From NCBI RefSeq assembly GCF_014201335.1, contig NZ_JACHEB010000001.1:248001-312000 (forward strand): a stretch of 64,000 nt of DNA, in the 5' to 3' direction. Numbering within the stretch: position 1 is the first letter of the stretch; each line of letters begins with the position of its first letter. Below the pieces are notes generated by a model. That model did no database searches and had not been told where the DNA came from. It saw only the letters and a program-made list of their open reading frames with translations. This document shows, piece after piece, positions 9,167 to 17,398 of this stretch. A program made the translations under genes and the position numbers. This DNA comes from Tunturiibacter gelidiferens (GTDB taxonomy: Bacteria; Acidobacteriota; Terriglobia; Terriglobales; Acidobacteriaceae).

Positions 9167-12100
9167 TTAGAAGGAGAACTTGGCTGCGAGTTGGACGAGG
9201 CGTGGGGCTGCGGCGCTGACGATTTTGCCGAAGTTTTGTGTGTCTTCGACTTGTCCGTCGACGGCGGCGGGACCGTAGAACTGGGTGTGGTTGAAGGTGT
9301 TGAAGGATTCGAGGCGGAAGTCCAGAGATTTTGATTCTGCGAAGCGGAGGCCTTTCTGGAGGGCCATGTCGAAGTTATTGATGCCGGGGCCGTAGAAGAC
9401 GCGGCGCTTGGCGTTGCCGAGTTGGCCGAGGTTTTCTTCAGGGAAGAGAGCGGTGTTGAAGGCCTGTCTTCCGTTGCGACCATTGGTGTTGATCTTGAGA
9501 TGGCCAGGGAGGTATTGGGGGGTGTCGAGGAGATAGTTGTTTGCTCCGTTACCGAGAGTGCCGAGGAGGGAGTTGTCGGAGTTGTCGAAGAGTGTGACGG
9601 GAAAGCCGGTGGCGAATCGGGTGGTGCCGGAGAGGTTCCACTCTTCGGTGAGGCGGTTGCTTTTGTGGAAGAGAGAGGCGAGAGGGAGCGCCCAGGAGTA
9701 GCTGGCCACGAAGTTGTGTTTGAGGTCCCAGGCGGAGATGGTGCGGCTTTGGCGGGGGTCGATGGGGTTGAGCTGCTCGCCGAGGCTCGAACCTTGATCG
9801 ATCGATTTGGCGTAGGTGTAGCTGAACAAGACCTGGGTGCCGTGGTGCTGGTAGCGGAGGGTGGTTTCGAGTGCGTTGTAGTTGGAGCTGGCGGTGGATT
9901 TGTCGGCAGTGTTTTCGCCGTAGTTGGGGCCCTGGCCTACGCGAGTTCCCTGCACTGTCTGACCGGCGCTGTTGGTGTAGGTGGAGTCTTCGCCGAAGGG
10001 TCCGCAGCCGGGTAGGCTGAGGCAGAGTGCGGGATCACCGGGGTTGGCGGAGACGAGGGTGAGGATGCGGTGTCCCTGATTGCCGACATAGCTGACGGTG
10101 AGCAAGGTGTTAGCTGTGATTTGGCGCTGGAGCGAGAGCATGTAGTTGTTGGTGTAGGGGGCGCGGTTGCGGTAGTAGAAGAACGGATCTGCGGCGATGG
10201 GAGTGAAGTTGGCCCAGTTGACCGACGTGTCGGGGTTGGTGCGGGAGACTGAATGCGACGGGAACGGGAAGGGAAAACGTTGGCCGTTATTGACTCCGGT
10301 GGCGGCGGTGACGAAGGGCGTCGCGAGTAATGGCGGGCCCGGGCTGAGGTAGTTGAAGCCGAAGGGCGGAACGGCGTACATGATGCCCGCGGTGAGGCCG
10401 GGGAAGGCGGTGTAGAAAAGGCCGTAGCTGGCGCGGATGCTTGATTGGCCGCTTGCTCCGAAGATTTTGCTCCAGATGCCGTGTTCGATCTTTGGAGAGT
10501 AGGCGAAGCCGATGCGCGGGGCGAAGTTTTTGTAGCTGGTGGGGGCGATGGTGTTGGGAACGCCGGGATCGCCGGCTACGACGAAGCCTTCGGGAGCTCC
10601 TGGAAAGAGCGTCGATTGCTCTCCGGGAATGTAGGTTTGGAGTTGATTGTATTTTTCTGACCAGGGGGCGATGACGTCCCAGCGGAGACCAGCGTTGATG
10701 GTGAGGTCGGTGCGGACGCGCCAGCTGTCCTGCACATAGAGGCCGAGGTAGTGATTGCGAAGGTAGTACTGCTGGCCGGAGGATTGCGTGAAGTTACTTG
10801 GTGTGCCCAGGAGGAAGTCGGCGTAAGGGTCTCCGGTCTCGGTGCCGTTGATGTTGAAGGTGCCGTTGAAGGTGCCGTTGGGATGCTCGTTGACCTGGTC
10901 GAAGTGAAATTGGACACCGAATTTGAGCGTGTGCGCGCCGACGGAGCGGGAGAGGCCGTCACTGAGATAGTAAGTGTTGTTAGTCTGGGTCATGTTTGTG
11001 ATCGGGACGCCCATGACGAAGGTGGGGAAGGTGATGTTCTCGACACCTTCAAACTGCGGGGCTTGAACGAAGATGCCTCCGTTGGCGGGATCGGTGAACC
11101 CTTGAGATGCGAGGCTGACGCCGAGGCCTCCTTTCGGCTGGCCGATGACATTTGCGTTGCGGAGGTAGCCGATGTGGAATTCGTTGACTGTGTTTGCGCC
11201 GATGACTTTTGTATCGCTAATGGAGAAGAGTTGCGCTCTACCGATGAAGAGAGCGTCGAAGCCGGGAACGCTTGCTCCGGCGACTGAGCCGGGGTACGGG
11301 TTATCGAGGCTGTAGTCGTCGATGAAGTAGTAGGCGGAGAGTTGGCCGATGCGGCTGTTGCCGTCGATGCGTACGGAACCTTTGTCGTCGCGGACAGTAT
11401 GCGAGAAGGCAGAGGTGGAGAACTGGTTCTCACCTACATTCGGGGACGGGATGTACTGGAGCAGATTTTTTGCGGGAGCGGCCCAGACTGACTGAGGTAT
11501 TGCCAGGTTGGGGAATACACACTGCGCGGTCGAGGTGCAGCCAGCGAAGTAATACGGCTCCCCAGCAGTGACCTGGTAGCCGAGTTTTGGAGTCAGGATC
11601 TGCGAAGCAAGGTAAGAACCGCTTACCGTGGTTGGAACGGTGACATGCGCCCCGTTTACGGTGGTGGTGGTTACAAAGGACGATGCAGAGTCCGAGAAGT
11701 TGCCATTGCGCTCGGCGACGGTGGGGACGGAGATGTTTCCGGTGGAGACGCCTTGTGTGGTTCGGGTTCCCTGGTAGTCGGTGAAGAAGAAAATCTTGTC
11801 GCGCTTGATGGGACCGTCGATGGCTCCGCCGAATTGATTTTGGTCGAAAGAGGCGCGGGTTTGATCGAAGTATCCCTTCGAGTCGAGGTTGGTGTTGCGG
11901 AAGAACTCGAAGGCTTTGCCGTGAAGACGATTGGTTCCGGATTTGCTGACGACGGTGATGATGCCACCGTTGTAGTTGCCGTATTCGGGATCGAAGTTGG
12001 TGGTGAGGACGCGGAACTCTTCGATGGAGTCCAGGTTGGGGATAACGGCGGTGCCTCCGTTCATGGGCTCTTCCACATTGATTCCGTTGACCACGAATCC

Positions 12101-12739
12101 GTTGGAGGATTCGCGCTGGCCGTTGATGGAGAGGTTGCCGGGGTTTTCGTCGCCGGAGGGATCGATGCTGCCGGTTACTCCGGCCATGATGACGGAGCTG
12201 GGGAGGAGGGTGGAGACGGGGGCAACGCCGGGTTGGATGGCGAGCAGATCGGTGTAGCTGCGGCCGTTGAGGGGGATCGCGGTCATCTGGTCGCCGGAGA
12301 CTACTTCGCCGAGGTGAGTTGCGGTGGTTTCGACTTGAATGCCGGCTTCGCTTGTGACCGTTACAACGTCGGAGCGGGTGCCGATCTCGAGGGACGCGTT
12401 GATGCGGAGAGCGGAGTCGGCGTCTACGGTCAGGTCGGTCTTTCGCTGCGGGTTGAAGCCTGCTGCTGTGATGTCGAGGTCGTAGTGGCCGACGGGAAGA
12501 TTGGGGAAGGTGTAGAAGCCTTGTTTGTCGGAGACGGCGCTGTAGGCCGTATGTTGGGCGGTGTTGACGAGCTTGAGCACAGCTCCAATGACGACCGCGC
12601 CGCTTCGGTCTGTGACTGCGCCGGAGATGCTGCCGCCGGTTGCGGCATGCAGGAAAGATGTGATTATGAAGAGGAATGCGAACGCCAGAAGAGACAGAAG
12701 CGTTTTGACGACAGGAGAGCTTGATTTCGATAGCAACAT
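9167..12739 (-). CDS. Oar-like TonB-dependent receptor under a B12 riboswitch
   Basis: Complete receptor of 1190 residues: signal peptide (hydrophobic LLSLLAFAFLFIITSFLHA), carboxypeptidase-regulatory domain at about residues 35-110 (ISGAVTDRSGAVVIGAVLKL), plug with VVSGDQMTAIPLNGRSYTDL, and a barrel ending in AAKFSF. It is not BtuB-like: the N-terminal sandwich and the length are those of the Oar group. A cobalamin riboswitch lies 93 bases upstream of the ATG. The acylase gene begins 82 bases downstream, so receptor, acylase and gntR may be one transcription unit. A small hairpin (12742-12760) overlaps the weak GAGGCG ribosome site. The riboswitch makes a cobamide or cobamide-linked ligand plausible (inference). 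Confidence 0.94.
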   Translation of the reverse strand: MLLSKSSSPVVKTLLSLLAFAFLFIITSFLHAATGGSISGAVTDRSGAVVIGAVLKLVNTAQHTAYSAVSDKQGFYTFPNLPVGHYDLDITAAGFNPQRKTDLTVDADSALRINASLEIGTRSDVVTVTSEAGIQVETTATHLGEVVSGDQMTAIPLNGRSYTDLLAIQPGVAPVSTLLPSSVIMAGVTGSIDPSGDENPGNLSINGQRESSNGFVVNGINVEEPMNGGTAVIPNLDSIEEFRVLTTNFDPEYGNYNGGIITVVSKSGTNRLHGKAFEFFRNTNLDSKGYFDQTRASFDQNQFGGAIDGPIKRDKIFFFTDYQGTRTTQGVSTGNISVPTVAERNGNFSDSASSFVTTTTVNGAHVTVPTTVSGSYLASQILTPKLGYQVTAGEPYYFAGCTSTAQCVFPNLAIPQSVWAAPAKNLLQYIPSPNVGENQFSTSAFSHTVRDDKGSVRIDGNSRIGQLSAYYFIDDYSLDNPYPGSVAGASVPGFDALFIGRAQLFSISDTKVIGANTVNEFHIGYLRNANVIGQPKGGLGVSLASQGFTDPANGGIFVQAPQFEGVENITFPTFVMGVPITNMTQTNNTYYLSDGLSRSVGAHTLKFGVQFHFDQVNEHPNGTFNGTFNINGTETGDPYADFLLGTPSNFTQSSGQQYYLRNHYLGLYVQDSWRVRTDLTINAGLRWDVIAPWSEKYNQLQTYIPGEQSTLFPGAPEGFVVAGDPGVPNTIAPTSYKNFAPRIGFAYSPKIEHGIWSKIFGASGQSSIRASYGLFYTAFPGLTAGIMYAVPPFGFNYLSPGPPLLATPFVTAATGVNNGQRFPFPFPSHSVSRTNPDTSVNWANFTPIAADPFFYYRNRAPYTNNYMLSLQRQITANTLLTVSYVGNQGHRILTLVSANPGDPALCLSLPGCGPFGEDSTYTNSAGQTVQGTRVGQGPNYGENTADKSTASSNYNALETTLRYQHHGTQVLFSYTYAKSIDQGSSLGEQLNPIDPRQSRTISAWDLKHNFVASYSWALPLASLFHKSNRLTEEWNLSGTTRFATGFPVTLFDNSDNSLLGTLGNGANNYLLDTPQYLPGHLKINTNGRNGRQAFNTALFPEENLGQLGNAKRRVFYGPGINNFDMALQKGLRFAESKSLDFRLESFNTFNHTQFYGPAAVDGQVEDTQNFGKIVSAAAPRLVQLAAKFSF

Positions 12740-12741
12740 TT

Positions 12742-12760
12742 ACGCCTCAGAAAATGGCGT
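12742..12760 (-). promoter_or_regulatory. Small hairpin over the receptor ribosome binding site
   Basis: ACGCC and GGCGT pair around a 9-nt loop directly before the receptor ATG, burying the GAGGCG ribosome site. Lying just downstream of the cobalamin aptamer, it is a candidate expression platform acting on translation. Confidence 0.4.
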
Positions 12761-12831
12761 GGCAATCAGGCTAAGCTCAGGATGAGTGAGCGATCGCCCC
12801 CGTTTCCACGCGGGGTAGAATCACGACTTCT

Positions 12832-13001
12832 CCTGGGTAGGTCTCCTGACTTACAGGCGAAGCTGCTGTTGAGCGGCTCCTGACTCTTCGCCTTCCCCGA
12901 TTACAACCGAGTGGCTAGTGAAGAGTCTTTTCCTGATTACAGTGGCGGGACCATGCCGGACTTACACCGGCTTCCCTTTTATGCCCTCGCGGGCACCCAA
13001 G
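12832..13001 (-). ncRNA. Cobalamin (adenosylcobalamin-type) riboswitch
   Basis: Read on the minus strand, the region shows the conserved aptamer parts in order: a 5' P1 arm CTTGGGT; GGGAAGCCGGTG; TCCGGCA followed by the B12-box region GGTCCCGCCACTGTAATC; and the 3' segment GTCAGGAGACCTACC with a P1 arm ACCCAGG. A GC-rich hairpin (12797-12815) lies between aptamer and gene. It precedes the receptor at 12739 on the same strand. In known cases B12 binding lowers expression of the downstream gene, commonly a B12 transporter. Confidence 0.95.
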
Positions 13002-13098
13002 ATGTTTCATTTACAAATTAGCACATGTCGAGGTGGTCGACGAGGAGGTGCATTTGTTTCGTCAGTTAGTGCAATTCATTGACGAAACTGTGACTAAG

Positions 13099-14400
13099 TT
13101 ATTTTAGAGCGGGGCGCAACGGCTTTAACTCCCCGTCATTCGTCGCGGGCTTGAGACCAAGCAGCTTTGCGATGAAGTCGTAAACGTCTACGTTCTGAAA
13201 GCTAGCGAGCTTCGTTCCCGGGCGGATGTCGGTGCCATTTGCAACGAAGATCGCTTTCATCTCGGGCATACGGGTTACATCGTATCCGTGTTCGCCTGCC
13301 GGTGGCTTGCGGGCGCTGTCGTGGATGCGAATGTTGTAGGGGCCGTTGGGCACGATGACCGGATCGCCTTCGCGGGGGTTTTCGTTGAAGTGGAGATAGG
13401 CTGGGACGTCGGCTCGACGATAGGCTGTGAAGCGCGGGTCTGGATGAGCGCGGAAGCTCTCGTAAGCTTTTTGGGCGTCTGTTTCGGTTTCTGGATAGAG
13501 GAGCGTGCCTTCGGATTTGAAGTGCGAGAGATCAGCGTACTGGTCGAGAGTGATCCAGTCGCCTTCCGTCTTTATCATTCCGTGGTCGGCGAGGATGATG
13601 AGATCGATAGGAAGATGCGTGGCGTTGAGTTTGGCCTTTAGATCGCCCATGAGTTGATCGACGTGGTGAACCTGCTCCTGCTCTTGAGAGGAGTCGGGGC
13701 CATATAGGTGTCCGGCGTGATCGGTATTGCTGTAGTAGAGGGTGATGAAGTGCGGACGTTCTGATGGGGGCAGATTGAGCCAGGCGATTACCTGATCGAT
13801 GCGCCTCTCGTCATCAAAGCCATCGTCGAAGTGAAGATATTCGTCGGGCCGTTCGCCGGCGATTTTTGCTTCGGAGCCCGGCCAGAAGAAGGATGCGGCA
13901 CGCATTCCCTGCTGTTCGACGAGGGACCAGAGTGGGGTGCCTTGGTACCAGCTTCCGTCGGTGGTGGTCTTCGGGTCTCGGTAGGAATATGTGTCGTTGC
14001 GAACGGGATCGTAAAACACGTTGCCGACAATTCCGTGATGCTCGGGATAGAGACCTGTGACGAGAGTGAAGTGGTTCGGAAAGGTGATGGAGGGGTAGGA
14101 CGGCAGCATGCCCTCTGGTGCGGTTGCTCCGGTGCGTGCCAGTTCGGCGATATGGGGTGCGCCGAACTTTTGTGGATAGTCGTAGCGAAAGCCATCGAGC
14201 GAGACCAGAACTACGTAGTGTTTTTTCTGTTGTTTCGGTGAGTTCGGGGGGCCGTCAACTTTTACTACTTTTTCGCTTTCGGAGCTTTGCGGAGATTTGG
14301 CTTGAACGCTCTGGACCAAGGGAGCGAGGAGAACGGCAAAGACGCAGGTTTTGAGGATGGATACGCGAACGGACAAAATGCTACTCCCGAATTTGCTCAC
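13099..14400 (-). CDS. Ectonucleotide pyrophosphatase/phosphodiesterase family protein
   Basis: A 433-residue exported member of the alkaline-phosphatase superfamily, NPP type, which cleaves phosphodiester or pyrophosphate bonds of nucleotides or related molecules. A signal peptide ends near VQSVQA. Metal and catalytic features are visible: VSLDGFR (Asp69), PSITFPNHFTLVTGLYP with Thr106 as the expected nucleophile, NTDHAGHLYGPDS, LILADHGM and GEHGYD. It lies just upstream of the cobalamin riboswitch on the same strand and is read towards it. A role in opening the nucleotide loop of cobamides is a speculative link. The start at 14400 gives a sensible signal peptide. Confidence 0.9.
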   Translation of the reverse strand: MSKFGSSILSVRVSILKTCVFAVLLAPLVQSVQAKSPQSSESEKVVKVDGPPNSPKQQKKHYVVLVSLDGFRYDYPQKFGAPHIAELARTGATAPEGMLPSYPSITFPNHFTLVTGLYPEHHGIVGNVFYDPVRNDTYSYRDPKTTTDGSWYQGTPLWSLVEQQGMRAASFFWPGSEAKIAGERPDEYLHFDDGFDDERRIDQVIAWLNLPPSERPHFITLYYSNTDHAGHLYGPDSSQEQEQVHHVDQLMGDLKAKLNATHLPIDLIILADHGMIKTEGDWITLDQYADLSHFKSEGTLLYPETETDAQKAYESFRAHPDPRFTAYRRADVPAYLHFNENPREGDPVIVPNGPYNIRIHDSARKPPAGEHGYDVTRMPEMKAIFVANGTDIRPGTKLASFQNVDVYDFIAKLLGLKPATNDGELKPLRPALK

Positions 14401-14574
14401 CGAATGAGCACGGTTATTGGATGCAAGAAAGGTTAAGAGTTCGGAACCATTTTAAAGGTTTCTGGATACAGAGACGTGAAAGTTGCGGCTAGGTTTCGGA
14501 CTTGAAGATACGGGTCCCAAATTCCACCAATAATCCTGCATCAGGTATAACCTTATTTTTTCAGGAGAAGATGA

Positions 14575-15819
14575 GTGCCTGTTGATCCGCTTCGAGTCAT
14601 CTCTGATCTTAAGGAACTTCGTGCGCTGACGGGCAGCGCTGATGGCGCTCAGCGAGTGGCGTGGACTCCGGTCTGGCTCAAAGCGCGCGAATGGTTTCAG
14701 GAGAAACTGAAAGGGCTTCCCGTGGAACATCATTATGATGCTGCGGGAAATTCCTGGACTACACTTCGGGGCGATTCAGACCGAGCTCTTATTCTGGGGA
14801 GTCATCTTGACTCTGTGCCGAATGGAGGTTGGTTGGATGGATGCCTTGGCGTGCTCGCTGGACTCGAGGTGATGCGTAGCCTGGCAGAAGATTTCGACGG
14901 ACGGCCGCCGATCACGATTCGGCTGGTCGACTGGGCCGATGAAGAAGGTGCGCGATTCGGTCGCAGCCTCTTCGGATCTTCTGCGTTTGCAGGAACCCAT
15001 ACGATTGAGGCCGACCGCAGTCGGACGGATCGCGATGGCGTGCGGCTCGAAGATGCTCTTCGCAATTGTGGGATTGAAGTGGAGCAGATTGGGAGGGCCG
15101 GGGAGGAGCGCACGAACGCCACTGTGTATTTGGAGTTGCATATAGAGCAAGGGCCAGTGCTCGAGGGTAGGGGTCTGCCGTTGGGAGTGGTGCTAGGGAC
15201 CAAGGGTGTGGAGCGCCATGCCATTACGTTCCATGGGCAGGAAGCTCACTCTGGATCGACACCGATGAGGGTACGACGGGATGCGCTGGCGGCTGCGGCA
15301 AAGCTGGCGCTTGAGATTCGTCCAATCGCGCGGAAACATCCTGATGCGGTCGCGACGATGGGAAGCGTGAAGACTTTTCCGGGGATTGTGACGGCTGTGG
15401 TTGGACGTTGCGAGACTACGCTTGACATGCGTGACCTTGATGCGAAGGTGCTAGCTTCGATGCTGCGTGAGGCGCGCGATGCGAGCGAGCGTTTCGCGAA
15501 GGAAGAAGGCTGCACTGTCGATTGGTCGAGGATTTGGAGTATTGAACCGATCCCGTTTGATCAGCAGCTTATTGAGTTTTGTGAGGAGGCAGTCCGGGAG
15601 ACGGCCGGAGTGTCTCATCGACTGCCGTCCGGTCCGCTGCACGATGCGGCGGAGGTCGCGCGCGCGGGGATTCCAACTGTCATGATGTTTACTCAATCGC
15701 TTGCCGGGTTGAGTCACAATAAAGCGGAAGACACGAGGGTTGAGGATTTGACGTTGGCCGTACAAGCCTTCGATCGGCTTGCGAGAAAGACCTTGAGTTG
15801 GTTGAGCGAGCAGGGATGA
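14575..15819 (+). CDS. M20-family N-carbamoyl amidohydrolase (beta-ureidopropionase type)
   Basis: A 414-residue Zn-dependent hydrolase of the hydantoinase/carbamoylase/allantoate amidohydrolase group. Visible metal ligands are His77 (LGSHLDSVPNGG), Asp88 (WLDGCLGV), Glu124 (DWADEEGARFG) and His189 (LELHIEQGP), plus a late His (LSHNKAED). The dimerisation domain lies in the middle. In this cluster the expected reaction is hydrolysis of N-carbamoyl-beta-alanine (or the 2-methyl form from thymine) to the beta-amino acid, CO2 and ammonia. The start is GTG at 14575 with AGGAGA about 7 nt upstream; the nearby ATG at 14571 is out of frame. Allantoate as substrate cannot be excluded by sequence, but the neighbours favour the pyrimidine role. 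Confidence 0.88.
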   Translation: MPVDPLRVISDLKELRALTGSADGAQRVAWTPVWLKAREWFQEKLKGLPVEHHYDAAGNSWTTLRGDSDRALILGSHLDSVPNGGWLDGCLGVLAGLEVMRSLAEDFDGRPPITIRLVDWADEEGARFGRSLFGSSAFAGTHTIEADRSRTDRDGVRLEDALRNCGIEVEQIGRAGEERTNATVYLELHIEQGPVLEGRGLPLGVVLGTKGVERHAITFHGQEAHSGSTPMRVRRDALAAAAKLALEIRPIARKHPDAVATMGSVKTFPGIVTAVVGRCETTLDMRDLDAKVLASMLREARDASERFAKEEGCTVDWSRIWSIEPIPFDQQLIEFCEEAVRETAGVSHRLPSGPLHDAAEVARAGIPTVMMFTQSLAGLSHNKAEDTRVEDLTLAVQAFDRLARKTLSWLSEQG

Positions 15820-15950
15820 TGATCAAAGATGAAGATGGAGCCCTCTATCGCATGATTCAAAGTGATCTTGGATTTTCTGGTTGGCCGTGAGTTTGGCGAG
15901 ATAGTGCATAATAGTCACTCCTGATAAAAGATGCGCGGTCTAGGAGGGTC

Positions 15951-16040
15951 ATGATGTCTTCCGTGATGCAATTACCCACATTCGATGGATGTTTCTCCGG
16001 CAAAGATCTTGTTGAGCCTGACAGGATGATCCGACTCTGA
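15951..16040 (+). CDS. Short upstream ORF (29 codons) coupled to preT
   Basis: A 29-residue frame (MMSSVMQLPTFDGC...) starting at 15951 behind a strong ribosome site (AGGAGGG, about 5 nt away). Its TGA overlaps the preT start as TGATG. PreT itself has no good ribosome site, so translation of this small frame probably delivers ribosomes to preT. No similarity is recognised. It may be a leader peptide or a real microprotein; the spacing and stop/start overlap are the evidence. Confidence 0.5.
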   Translation: MMSSVMQLPTFDGCFSGKDLVEPDRMIRL

Positions 16041-17398
16041 TGAGCGCGCGCGTTCCTTTTCCTGAGCAGATCGCGGCCGCGCCAGAGGTGGCAGAACGCT
16101 TTGGCGATCTGCACCCTCCACTCGACCGGCAGGCTGCTGTGCCTGAGGCTAATCGCTGCTTGTATTGCTTCGATGCACCGTGCACGAATGCATGCCCGAC
16201 GCATATTGATGTGCCGCGATTTATCAAGAAGATTGCCAGCGGGAATCTTTCGGGCTCTGCGCGCACGATTCTGGATGCGAATATTCTGGGAGCCAGCTGT
16301 TCTCGGGCGTGTCCAGTGGAGGTGCTTTGCGAAGGGGCCTGCGTGATGCATCGCTACAACAAACAGCCGATTCAGATCGCACGACTCCAACGTTTTGCGA
16401 TGGATGCGTTGCACGAAAGCGGCGCTCCGCTGCCGTTTGAGCCTGGCGCTGAAACTGGGCTGTCGGCTGCGCTGGTTGGCGCGGGGCCGGCTTCACTGGC
16501 TTGTGCCGCTGAGCTTCGGCGGCGCGGCATTCGGGCTGATCTATATGACGCACGGCCGTTGCCCGGAGGTCTCAACACCTACGGAGTTGCAGAGTACAAG
16601 TTGCCGTTGGTGGAGAGTCTGCGTGAGATTGAGATGCTTGCGCAGCTGGGGGTGGACTTTCACTTCGAGACGAGGATCGATGCTGCGGGACTTGCCGAAC
16701 TTGAACAGAAACATGATGCGGTTTTCTTGGGTATCGGACTGGGTGCGATTCATCAGCTCGGAGTCGCTGGAGAAGGGCTCCCCGGAGTAACGAATGCGCT
16801 CGACCTAATTGCTGGATACAAGTCCGGCTCGCTGACGACTGTACCCAATCGGGTTGTCGTGGTGGGAGCCGGCAATACTGCAATTGATGCGGCGATTGCA
16901 GCCGTTCGGCTTGGGGCTACTGATGTGTATATCGTTTATCGGCGAGGGCCGGAACAGATGTCGGCGTTCACGTTTGAGTACGAACATGCGAAGAATGAGG
17001 GTGTGAAGTTTTTCTGGCATGTTCAACCGACGGGCATTCGTGGCAGTAAAGCTGCGGAAGGGATCGAATTGACGAGGCTTGAGTCGACAGATGATGGTTC
17101 GATTGTGCCTCAAGAAGGATCGGAGTTCGTTCTCGAAGCTGACCTGATCATCCTTTCGATTGGGCAAGCTACGCACTCAGGCTTTCTCTCTAACTCTTCG
17201 AGTAAGTCGGGAAAGATTCAGGTTGAACGCGGTCGGATTGTGATTGATCGAGCGACGGGACAGACCTCCAACCCGAAGTTTTTTGCAGGTGGGGACTGCA
17301 CCAACGGCGGACGCGAGGTAGTGGACGCAGTTGCAGATGGAAAGCGCTCAGGGGTCGGCATCGCTGCATGGTTGGAGGCGCAACATGTCGCCGTTTAA
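16040..17398 (+). CDS. preT: Dihydropyrimidine dehydrogenase subunit PreT (NAD-linked flavoprotein)
   Basis: A 452-residue homologue of PreT. The N-terminal part binds Fe-S clusters (CLYCFDAPCTNACPTHID; CSRACPVEVLCEGAC). Two Rossmann domains follow: FAD (ALVGAGPASLACAAEL, about residue 145) and NAD(P) (VVVVGAGNTAIDAA, about residue 275), ending with FAGGDCTNGGREVVDAVADGK. With PreA it reduces uracil and thymine to the 5,6-dihydro forms using NAD(P)H. It overlaps preA by 14 bases, indicating translational coupling. Confidence 0.93.
   Translation: MSARVPFPEQIAAAPEVAERFGDLHPPLDRQAAVPEANRCLYCFDAPCTNACPTHIDVPRFIKKIASGNLSGSARTILDANILGASCSRACPVEVLCEGACVMHRYNKQPIQIARLQRFAMDALHESGAPLPFEPGAETGLSAALVGAGPASLACAAELRRRGIRADLYDARPLPGGLNTYGVAEYKLPLVESLREIEMLAQLGVDFHFETRIDAAGLAELEQKHDAVFLGIGLGAIHQLGVAGEGLPGVTNALDLIAGYKSGSLTTVPNRVVVVGAGNTAIDAAIAAVRLGATDVYIVYRRGPEQMSAFTFEYEHAKNEGVKFFWHVQPTGIRGSKAAEGIELTRLESTDDGSIVPQEGSEFVLEADLIILSIGQATHSGFLSNSSSKSGKIQVERGRIVIDRATGQTSNPKFFAGGDCTNGGREVVDAVADGKRSGVGIAAWLEAQHVAV

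Noticed and set aside
11645..12724. Plus-strand 359-residue frame opposite the third receptor
   Set aside because: Gly/Val/Asp-rich shadow of the receptor N-terminus.
13001..13099. B12 riboswitch acting on the phosphodiesterase gene
   Set aside because: The aptamer lies downstream of that gene on the same strand, so it can only control the receptor.
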